Part shown: positions 47,701 through 55,877 of the stretch, piece after piece | Layout: each line of letters begins with the position of its first letter | Numbering within the stretch: the stretch's first letter is position 1 | Source: an uncultured Myxococcales bacterium | GTDB taxonomy: Bacteria > Myxococcota_A > UBA9042 | Assembly (NCBI GenBank): GCA_903842345.1 | Contig: CAIMLR010000036.1 | Coordinates: 62,001-126,000, forward strand | Reading direction: 5' to 3' | DNA: 64,000 nt | Notes under the pieces: model-generated | Databases searched by the model: none | What the model saw: only the letters and a program-made list of their open reading frames with translations | What the model was told of the DNA's origin: nothing | Program-made: the position numbers and the translations under genes

Positions 47701-49874
47701 ACGACTGGATCGAGATCCACAATCCGACCGTGAACGACGTGAGCATTCCGTCGTATGCGATCGAAGTCGCGGAAGCCAAGCCGGCGGTCGGCATCGGCTG
47801 GACCAAGCTCGCGGGCACGGACACCGGCGCGGTCATTGCCGCGCACGGCTACCTGTTGTTCGGCCACAGCGCCACGGTCACCGGCGGCCAAGCGCCGGAC
47901 GTCATCTCCTCGGCGCTCGATTTCCGCCACGCGGCGCAGGTCGACAGCAAGGGCGTGCAGATCTTTGACCAATACGGCGTCGCGCTGACCATCAACGTGG
48001 GGCAGATTCGCCTGCGCGACGGCGTGACTGGGCTGGTGCAGGATCGCCTGTGCCTGGACGCGGGCGGCTGCACGGACCTGGGCATGGACGTCACGCCGCT
48101 GACGCTGGCCAAAGCGTCTTCCGCCAATTCGCTGGAGCGCAAAGCCGACGAGACCAGCTCGGCGGACACGATGGCGTATCACCACGTTGAATGGCTGGCC
48201 GGCAACGACTACACGGAAGGCGCGATGCCGAACGACAACTACGTCGTGCGCTTGACCCCCGATCCGCAGACCAAGAAGTCCGGCGTGTATGAACCTGCGT
48301 GCGGCGGCAACTGCCCCGCAGCGCCTTTGCCCATGATCTGCAACTTCAACGCCGCGTCGGAATCGTGCATCGACGACGTCAAGTGCGCGGTGGGCTGCGG
48401 CAGCGGCAAGTTCTGCAACGGCGACGTGCAGACCTGCATCCCGAACCAACCGGGCTTGCTCTTCTCCGAGGTCCTGCCGGGTGGCCAACTGGACGCCAAC
48501 TTGCAGTTTGTGGAGCTGTACAACGCCAGCGCGCAGCCGATCGACCTGAGCGGGTTCGCGATCCAGCGCAAGGTGGCGACGGCCACGCCTGCCGATCCGT
48601 GGACGCTGCTGTTCCAGTTGCCCGCGGGCCTGACGCTGCCGTCGCATCGCTACTACACCGTCGCGACGCAGGCGTATGCGCTGACTGAAGGCGGCGTGGA
48701 TGCCGTGCTGGCTGGATCGATGGGCCTGGATCCGGCGGGCAGCGCGCTCCGGCTGTGGGATCCGCGGACGGACGTGGAATTGGACACGGTCGGCTGGGGC
48801 AACGCGCTCTCCTACAGCAACGGCGCCAACGCGAGCTACATGGCCGCCACGGCGGTCACGCCCGGCGACTCGCTGGAGCGCAAGTCCATGAGCGCTGACT
48901 ACTCCGAGACGATGGCACCCGGCGGGCTGCATTGCCTCGCCGGCAACGCGTTGGACACGGACGCCGACGACAAGGACTGGTTTGAGCAGGACACGACCGG
49001 CGCGCAATCCCTGGCGTCCGGCCAGTTTGAACCGGCGTGTGGCGGCATGTGCTCCAAGGGCCTCCTGTGTCCGTTCACCGGCACCGACGGCGGCAAGTGC
49101 GCCGACCCGCAGTGCGGCGGCTTGTGCAACCTCCAGAGCGCGACATCCGGCGGCGGCTTCTCCTGCAACACCGCGCTGGCGACGCCCGTGTGCGACCCGA
49201 GCGGCTTGGTCATCGCGGAAGTCAGCCCGCAAGGCCCGACCTCGACGGGAGCCAGCGGCGGCACGCTCGCAGCGGCGGCCAACGAGTACATCATGCTCTA
49301 CAACCGCAGCAACCAGGACATCGTGCTGGACAACCTGTACATCACGTACCGCTATTCAACCGTGGGCAACATGCTGAAGGCGACGGACGTGGACCTGACC
49401 AAGAAGCCGCTGACGGGTGTGATTCATGCGCACGCGTACTTCCTCGTCGCGCCCAGCACGTACGATAGCAAGCTGCCCGGTCCGGACTTTGTCGCCGGGC
49501 TGACCTGGGGCCTCGATCCGACAATCGGCGTCGTGCGCTTGAACCGCTTTGACACGGCCGGCAGCGGCGTCGTGCTGGATCGGCTGAGCTGGGGCTTGAA
49601 TCAGACGATGTGGGGCTACGGCGAAGGCAATGGCGCTCCGGCGTGCCCAGACGCCACCCAGCCGTGCGCCATCAAGCGCCTGCCTGCGCCCGGCGTAAGC
49701 GCGGACGACGTGGTGTCCCTCTTCTCCCCGTGGTACTACGCGGGCGCAGGCTGGGACACCAACAGCAACAAAGACAACTTCGTCGCGACCCAAACACGCA
49801 CGCCGCGCAACAACTGCATGCAGTCGGTGGGCGTCTGCGGGGCCAACTCAAGCAGCGTGCCGCAAAAGCCGTAA
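44769..49874 (+). CDS. Giant Cys-rich lipoprotein with lamin-tail-like domains
   Basis: Secreted protein of 1701 residues, the largest in the window. The signal peptide ends at a weak lipobox (TSATAC). Residues 30-150 are an acidic Asp/Thr linker that includes six DTK-type tandem repeats. Residues 150-950 hold about 17 disulfide modules of the form C-x-D-G-N-x-C-T-x2-D-x-C (CEDGNPCTLDSC, CNDGNVCTYPDLC, CDDGNDCTTDDAC). Then come three lamin-tail-domain-like units: IVISELYLGAPNDASDDWIE, LLFSEVLPGGQ with FVELYNAS, and LVIAEVSPQGPTS with YIMLYNRS. Probably a surface adhesin or cell-coat protein. Function not known. Confidence 0.85.
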   Translation: MRLSSPSILRLLCTSALLASLTSATACTQLSALFGKKTADTAEEDPGTDDVDQTTDESDVIDDVEDVVDIKDTKDTKDTKDTKDTKDTGPDLEDEPTDEDVPTDDVDDATDLTDAIDDVDAGSDADDVDVGVDAPDVDAATDTGITVVGCKIDSDCGVVPSSPCAAKFLCLVDPATQIGACVASLPAENGTACDDKNQCTVNDVCNAGSCLGIAKDCEDGNPCTLDSCVPALPTAGGCKHDSAKAGSACSDGDSCTVGDGCVGKVCQPGNKNICDCKVDADCAVQDSPNACDGKHVCSNNACILDLTTVTPPCADLGLPCQTNVCNPTTGKCTPVNRNNVSPCNDGNVCTYPDLCLDGACLSAPLVCNDGNPCTDDSCVPGKDLASGAGCKYTNNAAPCDDGDLCTGDGYCSFGSCAKGALDPAMCGCAVDDDCASLNTKCGGTFHCSATKCVLDTTTVVKCSKAANTACQTYACEEASGTCQFAYADNTTKCSDGNVCTTGDHCDGGGKCVKTATANCADADLCTNDFCSPIVGCIHPFNSVACDDGNTCTQGDKCTLGQCLGNAFDATGKLFCQCTTDADCKKLDTNKCQAPHACSSTQSCTLTGTAPADPCASVTKSPCHTYSCNPTTGGCNQPNKPDGVTCSDDNWCTTADACFAGNCTGTLNKCDDGNDCTTDDACDPAQGAQGCSSHPAIDDGTTCTLNDKCQLAPTCTSGKCAGTPPNCEDNNPCTVDSCDPKVGCKHFSAVNGSACTDGNPCTGEDVKLADGSVNIGQDSCMFGKCVPNKAKDCKPASNAVCYTSTCDAASTSFDSITKKYACIQATNNNPCQGGDLCIVGQTCSNGLCQGGGDKNCDDGNVCTTDECQKAGGIDPLKPPGSCQHSGLTSQTCDDANQCTKQDVCIGSTCTGKLLSFDDANPCTLDSCDAVNGPTHVNNPNGDCGPLAKCNNEAIPSCVFATKPIVISELYLGAPNDASDDWIEIHNPTVNDVSIPSYAIEVAEAKPAVGIGWTKLAGTDTGAVIAAHGYLLFGHSATVTGGQAPDVISSALDFRHAAQVDSKGVQIFDQYGVALTINVGQIRLRDGVTGLVQDRLCLDAGGCTDLGMDVTPLTLAKASSANSLERKADETSSADTMAYHHVEWLAGNDYTEGAMPNDNYVVRLTPDPQTKKSGVYEPACGGNCPAAPLPMICNFNAASESCIDDVKCAVGCGSGKFCNGDVQTCIPNQPGLLFSEVLPGGQLDANLQFVELYNASAQPIDLSGFAIQRKVATATPADPWTLLFQLPAGLTLPSHRYYTVATQAYALTEGGVDAVLAGSMGLDPAGSALRLWDPRTDVELDTVGWGNALSYSNGANASYMAATAVTPGDSLERKSMSADYSETMAPGGLHCLAGNALDTDADDKDWFEQDTTGAQSLASGQFEPACGGMCSKGLLCPFTGTDGGKCADPQCGGLCNLQSATSGGGFSCNTALATPVCDPSGLVIAEVSPQGPTSTGASGGTLAAAANEYIMLYNRSNQDIVLDNLYITYRYSTVGNMLKATDVDLTKKPLTGVIHAHAYFLVAPSTYDSKLPGPDFVAGLTWGLDPTIGVVRLNRFDTAGSGVVLDRLSWGLNQTMWGYGEGNGAPACPDATQPCAIKRLPAPGVSADDVVSLFSPWYYAGAGWDTNSNKDNFVATQTRTPRNNCMQSVGVCGANSSSVPQKP
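44973..45026 (+). repeat. Six tandem 9-bp repeats in the giant lipoprotein gene
   Basis: Six in-frame copies of GAC/T-AYC/ACG-AAG/A encode DIK-DTK-DTK-DTK-DTK-DTK, and a partial seventh (GACACG) follows. The copies differ at third codon positions, so they are not a fresh expansion. Length could still vary between strains by slippage, changing the acidic/basic stalk length. Confidence 0.85.
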
Positions 49875-49883
49875 AGTCACTTC

Positions 49884-51902
49884 ATGCTTCAGCTCCAGAG
49901 CATCGCCAAGTCGTTTGGCCGTCAAGCGCTTTTTGCCAACATCCAATGGCAGATCAAGCCCAAGTGCTGCTATGGCCTCGTGGGGCCAAACGGCGCGGGC
50001 AAGACCACGTTGTTGCGGATCCTGGCGGGCGAACTGCCGGCGGATTCGGGCGGCATCGTGCGGCCCAAGCAGTACAGCATCGGCTTCCTCGCGCAGGAGA
50101 TGGAGGAGTTCGGCGAAGGAACGGTGCTCCAGGCGGTGCTGTCCGGCATGCCGGGCTGGATCGCCGCGCGCGACGCGCTGACCGGCATCCACGAGCGCAT
50201 GGCCCACGACCACGCGTACGGCCAGACCGAGCAGGCGCTGGCTGATCTGGACGCGGTACAGACGCGTTTTGAGCGTCTGGGCGGCGAGGACGTGCCGATT
50301 CGCGCGCAACAGGCGCTTGGCGGCCTTGGTTTTACGCGCGAGCAGGTGGAACTGCCGGCTGGCGCGCTGTCAGGCGGTTGGCGGATGCGCGCGGCGCTGG
50401 CGCGGCTGCTGGTGCTCGCCCCGGATCTGCTGCTTCTGGATGAGCCGACCAATCACCTCGATTTCGAGTCGTTGGCGTGGTTTGAATCCTTCCTGGAGAA
50501 CTATGAAGGCGCGATTGTCGCCGTCAGCCACGATCGCTACTTCCTCAACCGCGTGCCTAGCCACATCGTCGAGCTGACGCCCAAGGGCGTGTTTGAGCAC
50601 GTCGGCGGCTACGAGGACTTCCTGGAAGGCAAGGCGCTGCGGCTGGAGCAGCAGGACGCGGCCAAGGCCAAAGTCGACAAACAGCGCGCGCATCTGCAGA
50701 ACTTTGTCGATCGCTTCCGCGCCAAGGCGAGCAAGGCCAAGCAGGCGCAATCGCGCATGAAGATGCTGGCGAAGCTGGAGAACGTGGACGTGGAGGGCGA
50801 TGCGGCGAGCATCACGCTGCGCTTTGCCGAGCCGCCGCGGACGGGCAAGGAAGTCATCCGGCTGGAGCACGTGAACAAGGCGTGGGGCGCCAACACGGTC
50901 TACACGGACCTGAGCACGACGATTTGGCGCGGTGACAAAGTCGCGCTCGTCGGTCCCAACGGCGCAGGCAAGTCGACGCTGCTGAAGATCCTCGCGGGCG
51001 TGACGGACATCCAGGGCGGCGAGCTGATCTACGGCGCGGGCGTCAAGACCGATTACTACGCGCAGCACCAGCTGGAGCAACTCGACCCGGCGAGCTCGGT
51101 CATTGACGAAGCGCGGCGCGCGGCGGCGAGCGATGCGACGATCTCCTCGGTGCGCAGCCTGCTGGGCTCGCTGCGTTTCTCCGGGCAGATGGTCGACAAG
51201 AAGATCAGCGTGCTTTCCGGTGGTGAAAAGGCGCGGGTGGCGCTGGCCAAGATGGTGCTGCGGCAGCCCAACGTCCTGTTGCTGGACGAACCGACCAATC
51301 ACCTGGATCTGACGAGCCGCGAGGTCCTGGAAGACGCGCTCTCCGAGTTTCCGGGCACGGCGGTGCTTGTGAGCCACGATCGCTACTTCATCAACGCGGT
51401 TGCCACGCACGTGCTGGAAGTGCAGCCGGGCGGGCAGACGACGCTGTATCCGGGCGACTATGACGCGTATTTGTACCGCAAGAGCGGCGGCGATCCCGCG
51501 GTGATTGAACGGCTGCTGCGCGGCGAAACGGTGCTGGATCGCGAACCGGGGCGGGCGTCGGCACCGGTCGCACAGGCGGGCACGGGCGAGTCGCGCGCGG
51601 ACGACAAGGCGCGCAAGCGCGAGGAAGCGGAGCGCCGCAATGAACTGGGTCGGCGCACCAAACCGCTGCGGGAGCGCTTGACTGCAACGGAGGCGGAGAT
51701 CGCCACGGCAGAGAAGCGGCTCGGGGCGATCGCGACGCTGCAATTGGACCCGGAGCTCTATGCGGACGGCGAGCGCGTGCGGACCCTGCAGATCGAGCAG
51801 GCGAGCCTGCAAACTGCGGTCGACGCGGCGATGGCGAAATGGGAAGATCTGGCGCTGCGGATCGAGGCGATCGAGTCTGAACTCGCCGAAACGGCCGCGT
51901 AA
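49884..51902 (+). CDS. ABC-F family ATPase (Uup/YheS-like)
   Basis: Cytosolic twin-ATPase of 672 residues with no membrane segments. NBD1: GPNGAGKTTLLRILAG, LSGGWRMRAALARLL, LLLLDEPTNHLDFESL. NBD2: GPNGAGKSTLLKILAG, LSGGEKARVALAKMVL, LLLDEPTNHLDLTSR. The inter-domain linker (KVDKQRAHLQNFVDRFRAKASKAKQAQSRMK) is the P-site tRNA interaction motif of ABC-F proteins, and a C-terminal coiled coil follows (ATEAEIATAEKRLGAI). Members act on stalled ribosomes or confer antibiotic protection; this one looks like a housekeeping type. The start lies 9 bases after the giant lipoprotein stop. Confidence 0.92.
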   Translation: MLQLQSIAKSFGRQALFANIQWQIKPKCCYGLVGPNGAGKTTLLRILAGELPADSGGIVRPKQYSIGFLAQEMEEFGEGTVLQAVLSGMPGWIAARDALTGIHERMAHDHAYGQTEQALADLDAVQTRFERLGGEDVPIRAQQALGGLGFTREQVELPAGALSGGWRMRAALARLLVLAPDLLLLDEPTNHLDFESLAWFESFLENYEGAIVAVSHDRYFLNRVPSHIVELTPKGVFEHVGGYEDFLEGKALRLEQQDAAKAKVDKQRAHLQNFVDRFRAKASKAKQAQSRMKMLAKLENVDVEGDAASITLRFAEPPRTGKEVIRLEHVNKAWGANTVYTDLSTTIWRGDKVALVGPNGAGKSTLLKILAGVTDIQGGELIYGAGVKTDYYAQHQLEQLDPASSVIDEARRAAASDATISSVRSLLGSLRFSGQMVDKKISVLSGGEKARVALAKMVLRQPNVLLLDEPTNHLDLTSREVLEDALSEFPGTAVLVSHDRYFINAVATHVLEVQPGGQTTLYPGDYDAYLYRKSGGDPAVIERLLRGETVLDREPGRASAPVAQAGTGESRADDKARKREEAERRNELGRRTKPLRERLTATEAEIATAEKRLGAIATLQLDPELYADGERVRTLQIEQASLQTAVDAAMAKWEDLALRIEAIESELAETAA

Positions 51903-51911
51903 GGACTCGGG

Positions 51912-53336
51912 ATGCTGAAACTGGCCCTGGCAATGGCGACGCTGCTGCTGTTTGGCTGTGCAACGGGCGCGGTCCGCCAGACGCGCGTGGCGCCGCTCGC
52001 GCAGTATGACGGCGTGCGGGCGGTGCGGGTCGTGGCGACGGAGCCGGATTCGCAGATGGCGGCGGAGCTCGTGGCCGGCGCGCGCGTCGGGCTGCCCAAG
52101 GCCGGCTGGCGCATGGCCAATGACGGCGAGCCGGCGTACACGCTGGAGCTGCACATCGCGGAGGCGCAGACGCCCGTGGCCGCGGAAGCGTCGCTGGAAG
52201 ACCAGATTCTCGGCGGCATGGCGACGTTTGGCGGCTTTCGCAATGCCGATCGCGGGCTGCTGGAAGTTGAAGCGACGCTGCGCGGTCCCGATGGCGGTGC
52301 TGCGCTCGGCGCGTCGCGTTGGCAGGCGGTCGGCGCACCGGCGAGTCTGGCGGGGACTGCCGGCATCGACCTTGGACGCGCCGTGGGCAAAGCGATGACG
52401 ACACAGCAGAGCGAGTGGTATCCGCGCCGCGGCGCCGACGAACGGCTGTTTTTCACGCCCACCGCGCGCACGGTTCCCGACGGCGCATTCGTCCTCAGCG
52501 ACGATGAAGCGCTGCTCGTCCGGGCCGCGTATGGCATCACACGGCGCCTGCAAATCGACCTTTGGCTCGGTGGCCTGCCCGTCCCGGCCGTCGGCGGCGG
52601 CGCCCTGCCCCTGCCCGGCGCGATCGTCGCGGGCGGCGGTGGCGGCGGCGCACTTTTTGGCATCTTCGACCTCGGCCTCAAGTTCGTCGCGCTGGAAGAA
52701 ACCCGCACGCTGCCCGGCATCGCGATTTCCTACGACATGCTCGACGTCTTTGGCACCGCGATCGGCGGCGGCGGCGGCGTGGGCATCGGCGGCAGCGGTC
52801 TGGGCGGCGCTGGCTTCGTGGGCATCGGCGGCGCCAACGCGCAGTTCAACCTGTTCACGATCACCGCCGGCAAGCACTTCAGCAGCGGCACGCAGGTCAC
52901 GCTCGGCGCCTGGCTGCTGGACAACCACGCGTACCTGCCGCAATCCGCGCACTTCACAGCGGCGTGCGGCGTTGCAGGTAGCACCGGCACGACGTCGGGC
53001 GCGGCGATGACCAAATGCAGCGGCGGGGCGGATCTCCCGCATCTCCCGCTGCAGTTCCAGAGCTTCTTTGGCGTGGAGCAGATTCTCAACGACAGTTGGT
53101 CGGTCGCCGTGGAAGTCCTGCCGCGCAATCCGCTCAGCAACACGATGTGGACCACCGGCGTGCGCTGGCTGCCGGGGAGCGACGCGCCCGCGGGCTTTGT
53201 CGCGCTCGATCGCATCAAGCCGCGCATTGATCTCGCGCTTGCGTGGATGATCCTGGAGGCCAACGCGGATGCTGGCCGTCCGCACGCTTCGCCCGTGTAC
53301 TTTCCGTGGATTGGCGTTGGACTCTACGTGTGGTGA
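51912..53336 (+). CDS. Lipoprotein with a beta-rich, probably outer-membrane-associated domain
   Basis: Lipoprotein of 474 residues, 9 bases after the ABC-F gene; lipobox LLLFGC. Residues 25-170 form an alpha/beta domain (RVVATEPDSQMAAELVAGARV, YTLELHIAEAQ). From about 190 there are alternating strands with glycine-rich turns (IAISYDMLDVF, GGGGGVGIGGSG, FNLFTITAGKHFSSGTQVTLGAW, DSWSVAVEVLPR) ending in an aromatic residue (GLYVW), suggestive of a porin-like barrel. A lipobox with a barrel-like ending is unusual. No family recognised. The last 13 bases overlap the end of the convergent GH25 gene. Confidence 0.65.
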   Translation: MLKLALAMATLLLFGCATGAVRQTRVAPLAQYDGVRAVRVVATEPDSQMAAELVAGARVGLPKAGWRMANDGEPAYTLELHIAEAQTPVAAEASLEDQILGGMATFGGFRNADRGLLEVEATLRGPDGGAALGASRWQAVGAPASLAGTAGIDLGRAVGKAMTTQQSEWYPRRGADERLFFTPTARTVPDGAFVLSDDEALLVRAAYGITRRLQIDLWLGGLPVPAVGGGALPLPGAIVAGGGGGGALFGIFDLGLKFVALEETRTLPGIAISYDMLDVFGTAIGGGGGVGIGGSGLGGAGFVGIGGANAQFNLFTITAGKHFSSGTQVTLGAWLLDNHAYLPQSAHFTAACGVAGSTGTTSGAAMTKCSGGADLPHLPLQFQSFFGVEQILNDSWSVAVEVLPRNPLSNTMWTTGVRWLPGSDAPAGFVALDRIKPRIDLALAWMILEANADAGRPHASPVYFPWIGVGLYVW

Positions 53337-55279
53337 ACGCGGCCGCGCCGACGCAAGAGCAACGCGCTCGCGAACAGCGCGCCCAGGAGCCAGCCGCCGC
53401 TGCCTGCACGCCGTCCCGCGGTGCAACCCGATGAGGCCACGCCCCCGCCGCCAAAGTACTTCACGTCTGACTTGCTGCCGTCGCCGCTGATGCCCGCGCT
53501 GTCGCCGATCGCGCCCGCGTCCGCCACGACGTCGAGCCCGACCGTGCCGTCCGCCATCGCGTCCTTGCCGCTGCCGCCATCCTTGCCGCTGCCGGTGTCG
53601 CCAGGGCCGCCGACGTCGCTCTCGCCGACGTCCGTTGCGCCGGCGTCCGGCACGCTGCTCTGCGTCATGCACTTGCCCAGATAGCAGACCAGCCCGCTGG
53701 CGCAGTTCTTGTCCGGATCCCAGCCCAGGCAGCCGCCGACGCCTTTTTGGCACGTGTGGTAGCTCGCGCCGCCGACGCATGCGCTGCTGTACAGCTTGAC
53801 GCACGTGTCGCTGCAGCCGGCGCCGCCGACGCACGCGCCGTTGACGCATTGCAGGCCGGTGGAGCACGGGCAGTCGACGCAGCACGTCTGGTTGGACTCG
53901 TCGCCGGCGCACTGGCCGTCGCCGCAGACCGAGACGCAGGTGTGGTTGGCTGTGCACGTACCGCCGCCGATGCAGTCCCAATTGGCGTTGCACTGGACGC
54001 ACTGGCCGGTCGCCACGTTGCAGACGTTGGGGCACTGGGCGTCGGCGGTGCAGCCGCTCGGTCCGCCGCCGGCGTCGAACTGGAAGATGTCCAGGCTGCC
54101 TGCGTCCTTGGCGCACGGTCCGCAGTCGGTGGCGCAGTTGCCGCACGTCTCCCCGCTGCCGCACGTGCCGTCGCCGCAGTAGCCGGCGCAAGGGCCGCAA
54201 TCGGCAGGACAACTGCTGCACGTCTCGGCCGAACCGCACGTGCCGTCGCCGCAGACGTCGGAACACGGGCCGCAGTCCGTGGCGCACGTCGTGCAGTCCT
54301 CCGTGCCGTTGCAGCTGCCGTCTCCGCAGACTGGCGCGGCGGTGCAGTCGGACGCTTCCCAGGTGCAGAAACCGCCGCAGTCGCAATAGCCGTCGTTGCC
54401 GTAGCCGCACGCGTTCGCCGTTGTGCAGCACGGATCGGTGCCGGTGTAGCCCGGGCAATTGGGCGCGGCGCAGACGCCCGCTTGGCACGATTCGCCGTTC
54501 GCGCACGGGCAATCGCCGGGACACGAACTGCAGTCTTCCGCGGCGTCGCACGTGCCGTTGCCGCATGCGTTGGCTGGACCGCTGCCGCCGCCGGCAAAAG
54601 TCTGGAGCGAGGCGAGGTCGCCGTTCCACAAGTTCATGTCGCAATCGCCGCTGACGCCCGCGACGGTGCCTTTGTCGTCGTATTGCCAGATGACCCAGTC
54701 GGTCCAGGGCTCGGGAATCTTGGGGCAGCAGTTGGTGCAGTAGTAGGATTCCCAGAGCGGCAAGCCGGCCTGCGCCGCGCTGTTCACGCTCGGGTCCCAG
54801 AACCAGTTGCCCGTGTAGACGACCGGCGCGACGCCGAGCTTGGCCTGCACGTAGTCCACCCACTGCTGGACCGCTGCTTCCACTTCCGCAGGCGTCAGCC
54901 CGCCGGTCGCTTCCACGTCGAGCGTCGGCGGCAACATGCCCGCTTCCATCGGACCCATCTTGTTCAGCAGGATGTCAGCCTGGGCGATCGGGTCCTCAGC
55001 CGGTTCAAAATACTGGTAGGCGCCGCGGATCATGCCGTTGGCCTTGATGTCTGGCCAGTAGCTGTCAAACCACGTGTCGAGGTACGTGCCGTCGCTGACG
55101 CGGGCGATCACAAACTGCTGGCTGCCGGCGACCTGCGTCCAGTCGACGGCGCCCTGCCACTTGGAGACGTCGATGCCGGGCGTGGTGGTGCCGGCGGCGC
55201 AGACGGTTGGACCGGCCAACGCCGCGCTGCTGACGAGGAGACTGCCGAGCAGGCTGAGGATAAGACCGTGTCGCATCAT
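53324..55279 (-). CDS. GH25-type lysozyme with Cys-rich repeats and MYXO-CTERM-like tail
   Basis: Exported protein of 651 residues. Signal peptide, then a GH25 muramidase domain (about 30-235): PGIDVSKWQGAVDW, FVIARVSDGTY, IRGAYQYFEP, and the catalytic LDVE in PPTLDVEATGG; it closes with WQYDDKGTVAGVSGDCDMN. Four repeats of the type CGDGxCxxxExCxxCxxDCGxC follow (CGNGTCDAAEDCSSCPGDC), then further Cys modules and an Asp/Gly linker. The C terminus has SSGC, a hydrophobic helix (GGWLLGALFASALLL) and RRRGR, the plan of MYXO-CTERM sorting signals. Predicted to cut peptidoglycan at the cell surface. Confidence 0.85.
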   Translation of the reverse strand: MMRHGLILSLLGSLLVSSAALAGPTVCAAGTTTPGIDVSKWQGAVDWTQVAGSQQFVIARVSDGTYLDTWFDSYWPDIKANGMIRGAYQYFEPAEDPIAQADILLNKMGPMEAGMLPPTLDVEATGGLTPAEVEAAVQQWVDYVQAKLGVAPVVYTGNWFWDPSVNSAAQAGLPLWESYYCTNCCPKIPEPWTDWVIWQYDDKGTVAGVSGDCDMNLWNGDLASLQTFAGGGSGPANACGNGTCDAAEDCSSCPGDCPCANGESCQAGVCAAPNCPGYTGTDPCCTTANACGYGNDGYCDCGGFCTWEASDCTAAPVCGDGSCNGTEDCTTCATDCGPCSDVCGDGTCGSAETCSSCPADCGPCAGYCGDGTCGSGETCGNCATDCGPCAKDAGSLDIFQFDAGGGPSGCTADAQCPNVCNVATGQCVQCNANWDCIGGGTCTANHTCVSVCGDGQCAGDESNQTCCVDCPCSTGLQCVNGACVGGAGCSDTCVKLYSSACVGGASYHTCQKGVGGCLGWDPDKNCASGLVCYLGKCMTQSSVPDAGATDVGESDVGGPGDTGSGKDGGSGKDAMADGTVGLDVVADAGAIGDSAGISGDGSKSDVKYFGGGGVASSGCTAGRRAGSGGWLLGALFASALLLRRRGRVHHT

Positions 55280-55770
55280 CGCTGGCCTCGCGCGTGCTTG
55301 GCCTGCAGGAGCGCTTGGACTTCAGCCGCGCGTTCCCCGCGATCCAGCGCGAAATCGGCCGCCAACTCCAGCTCGCCCTTGGCATTGCGCCGCAGGAACA
55401 CGAGCACCTGCGCGCCCGGATTGGGCTCGCGCGCCAACTGGCCACGGTAGCGATCGCCGACCAACTGTGGACACGACTCCGGCGCGCGGCACTGCTGCCA
55501 CGCGGCATAGCGCGCCGCCCAATGCGGCTCATCCACGCGCAGGTGCGCGGGCACGTGGCCGCGGAATGTCGTCAGCACGTCCAGATGGCGGCGCATGCGC
55601 TGATACGGCTGGCGCGCGTGCAGCGCGGGCAGGTCTTGCACGTCCATGCGCGGGTCCGCCACGCGCGCGAGCACGACGATCGGCGCGCGTGCGAGCACAC
55701 CCGGCAAGTCCAACTCCGCTTGCGGCGGCGCTTGCAGCCCGGCGCACAGTGTCAAAAGAGCCCAGAGCAT
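55276..55770 (-). CDS. Small secreted protein of unknown function, coupled to the GH25 gene
   Basis: Protein of 164 residues with a short signal peptide (MLWALLTLCAGLQA). The mature part begins with a strand pattern APIVVLARVADPRMDV, later LDVLTTFRGHVPAHLRV and GAQVLVFLRRNAKGELEL, which recalls small beta-barrel proteins of the type 'G/A-x-V-V-x-V-x-V'. One cysteine pair (CRAPESC) may form a disulfide. I do not recognise the family. Its stop overlaps the GH25 start (ATGATG region), so translation is coupled and it may assist the lysozyme. Confidence 0.6.
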   Translation of the reverse strand: MLWALLTLCAGLQAPPQAELDLPGVLARAPIVVLARVADPRMDVQDLPALHARQPYQRMRRHLDVLTTFRGHVPAHLRVDEPHWAARYAAWQQCRAPESCPQLVGDRYRGQLAREPNPGAQVLVFLRRNAKGELELAADFALDRGERAAEVQALLQAKHARGQR

Positions 55771-55877
55771 TGCGTTTGAGTCCTCAGGCGGCCCACGGGT
55801 GGACAGCGCGATTATTGGCGAACGACCCCGCTTTGTCCAAGCGTTTCTTGGAGTTCCAAACCTACGCAGCGGGTCGG

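Noticed and set aside
47079-49232. A 717-codon minus-strand frame
   Set aside because: Antisense to the giant Cys-rich lipoprotein; composition is Arg/Ala/Val noise with no start context.
50370-54863. A 1497-codon open frame on the minus strand
   Set aside because: It lies opposite ABC-F and the envelope lipoprotein and out of frame with GH25; Arg-rich, low-complexity translation with no motif.
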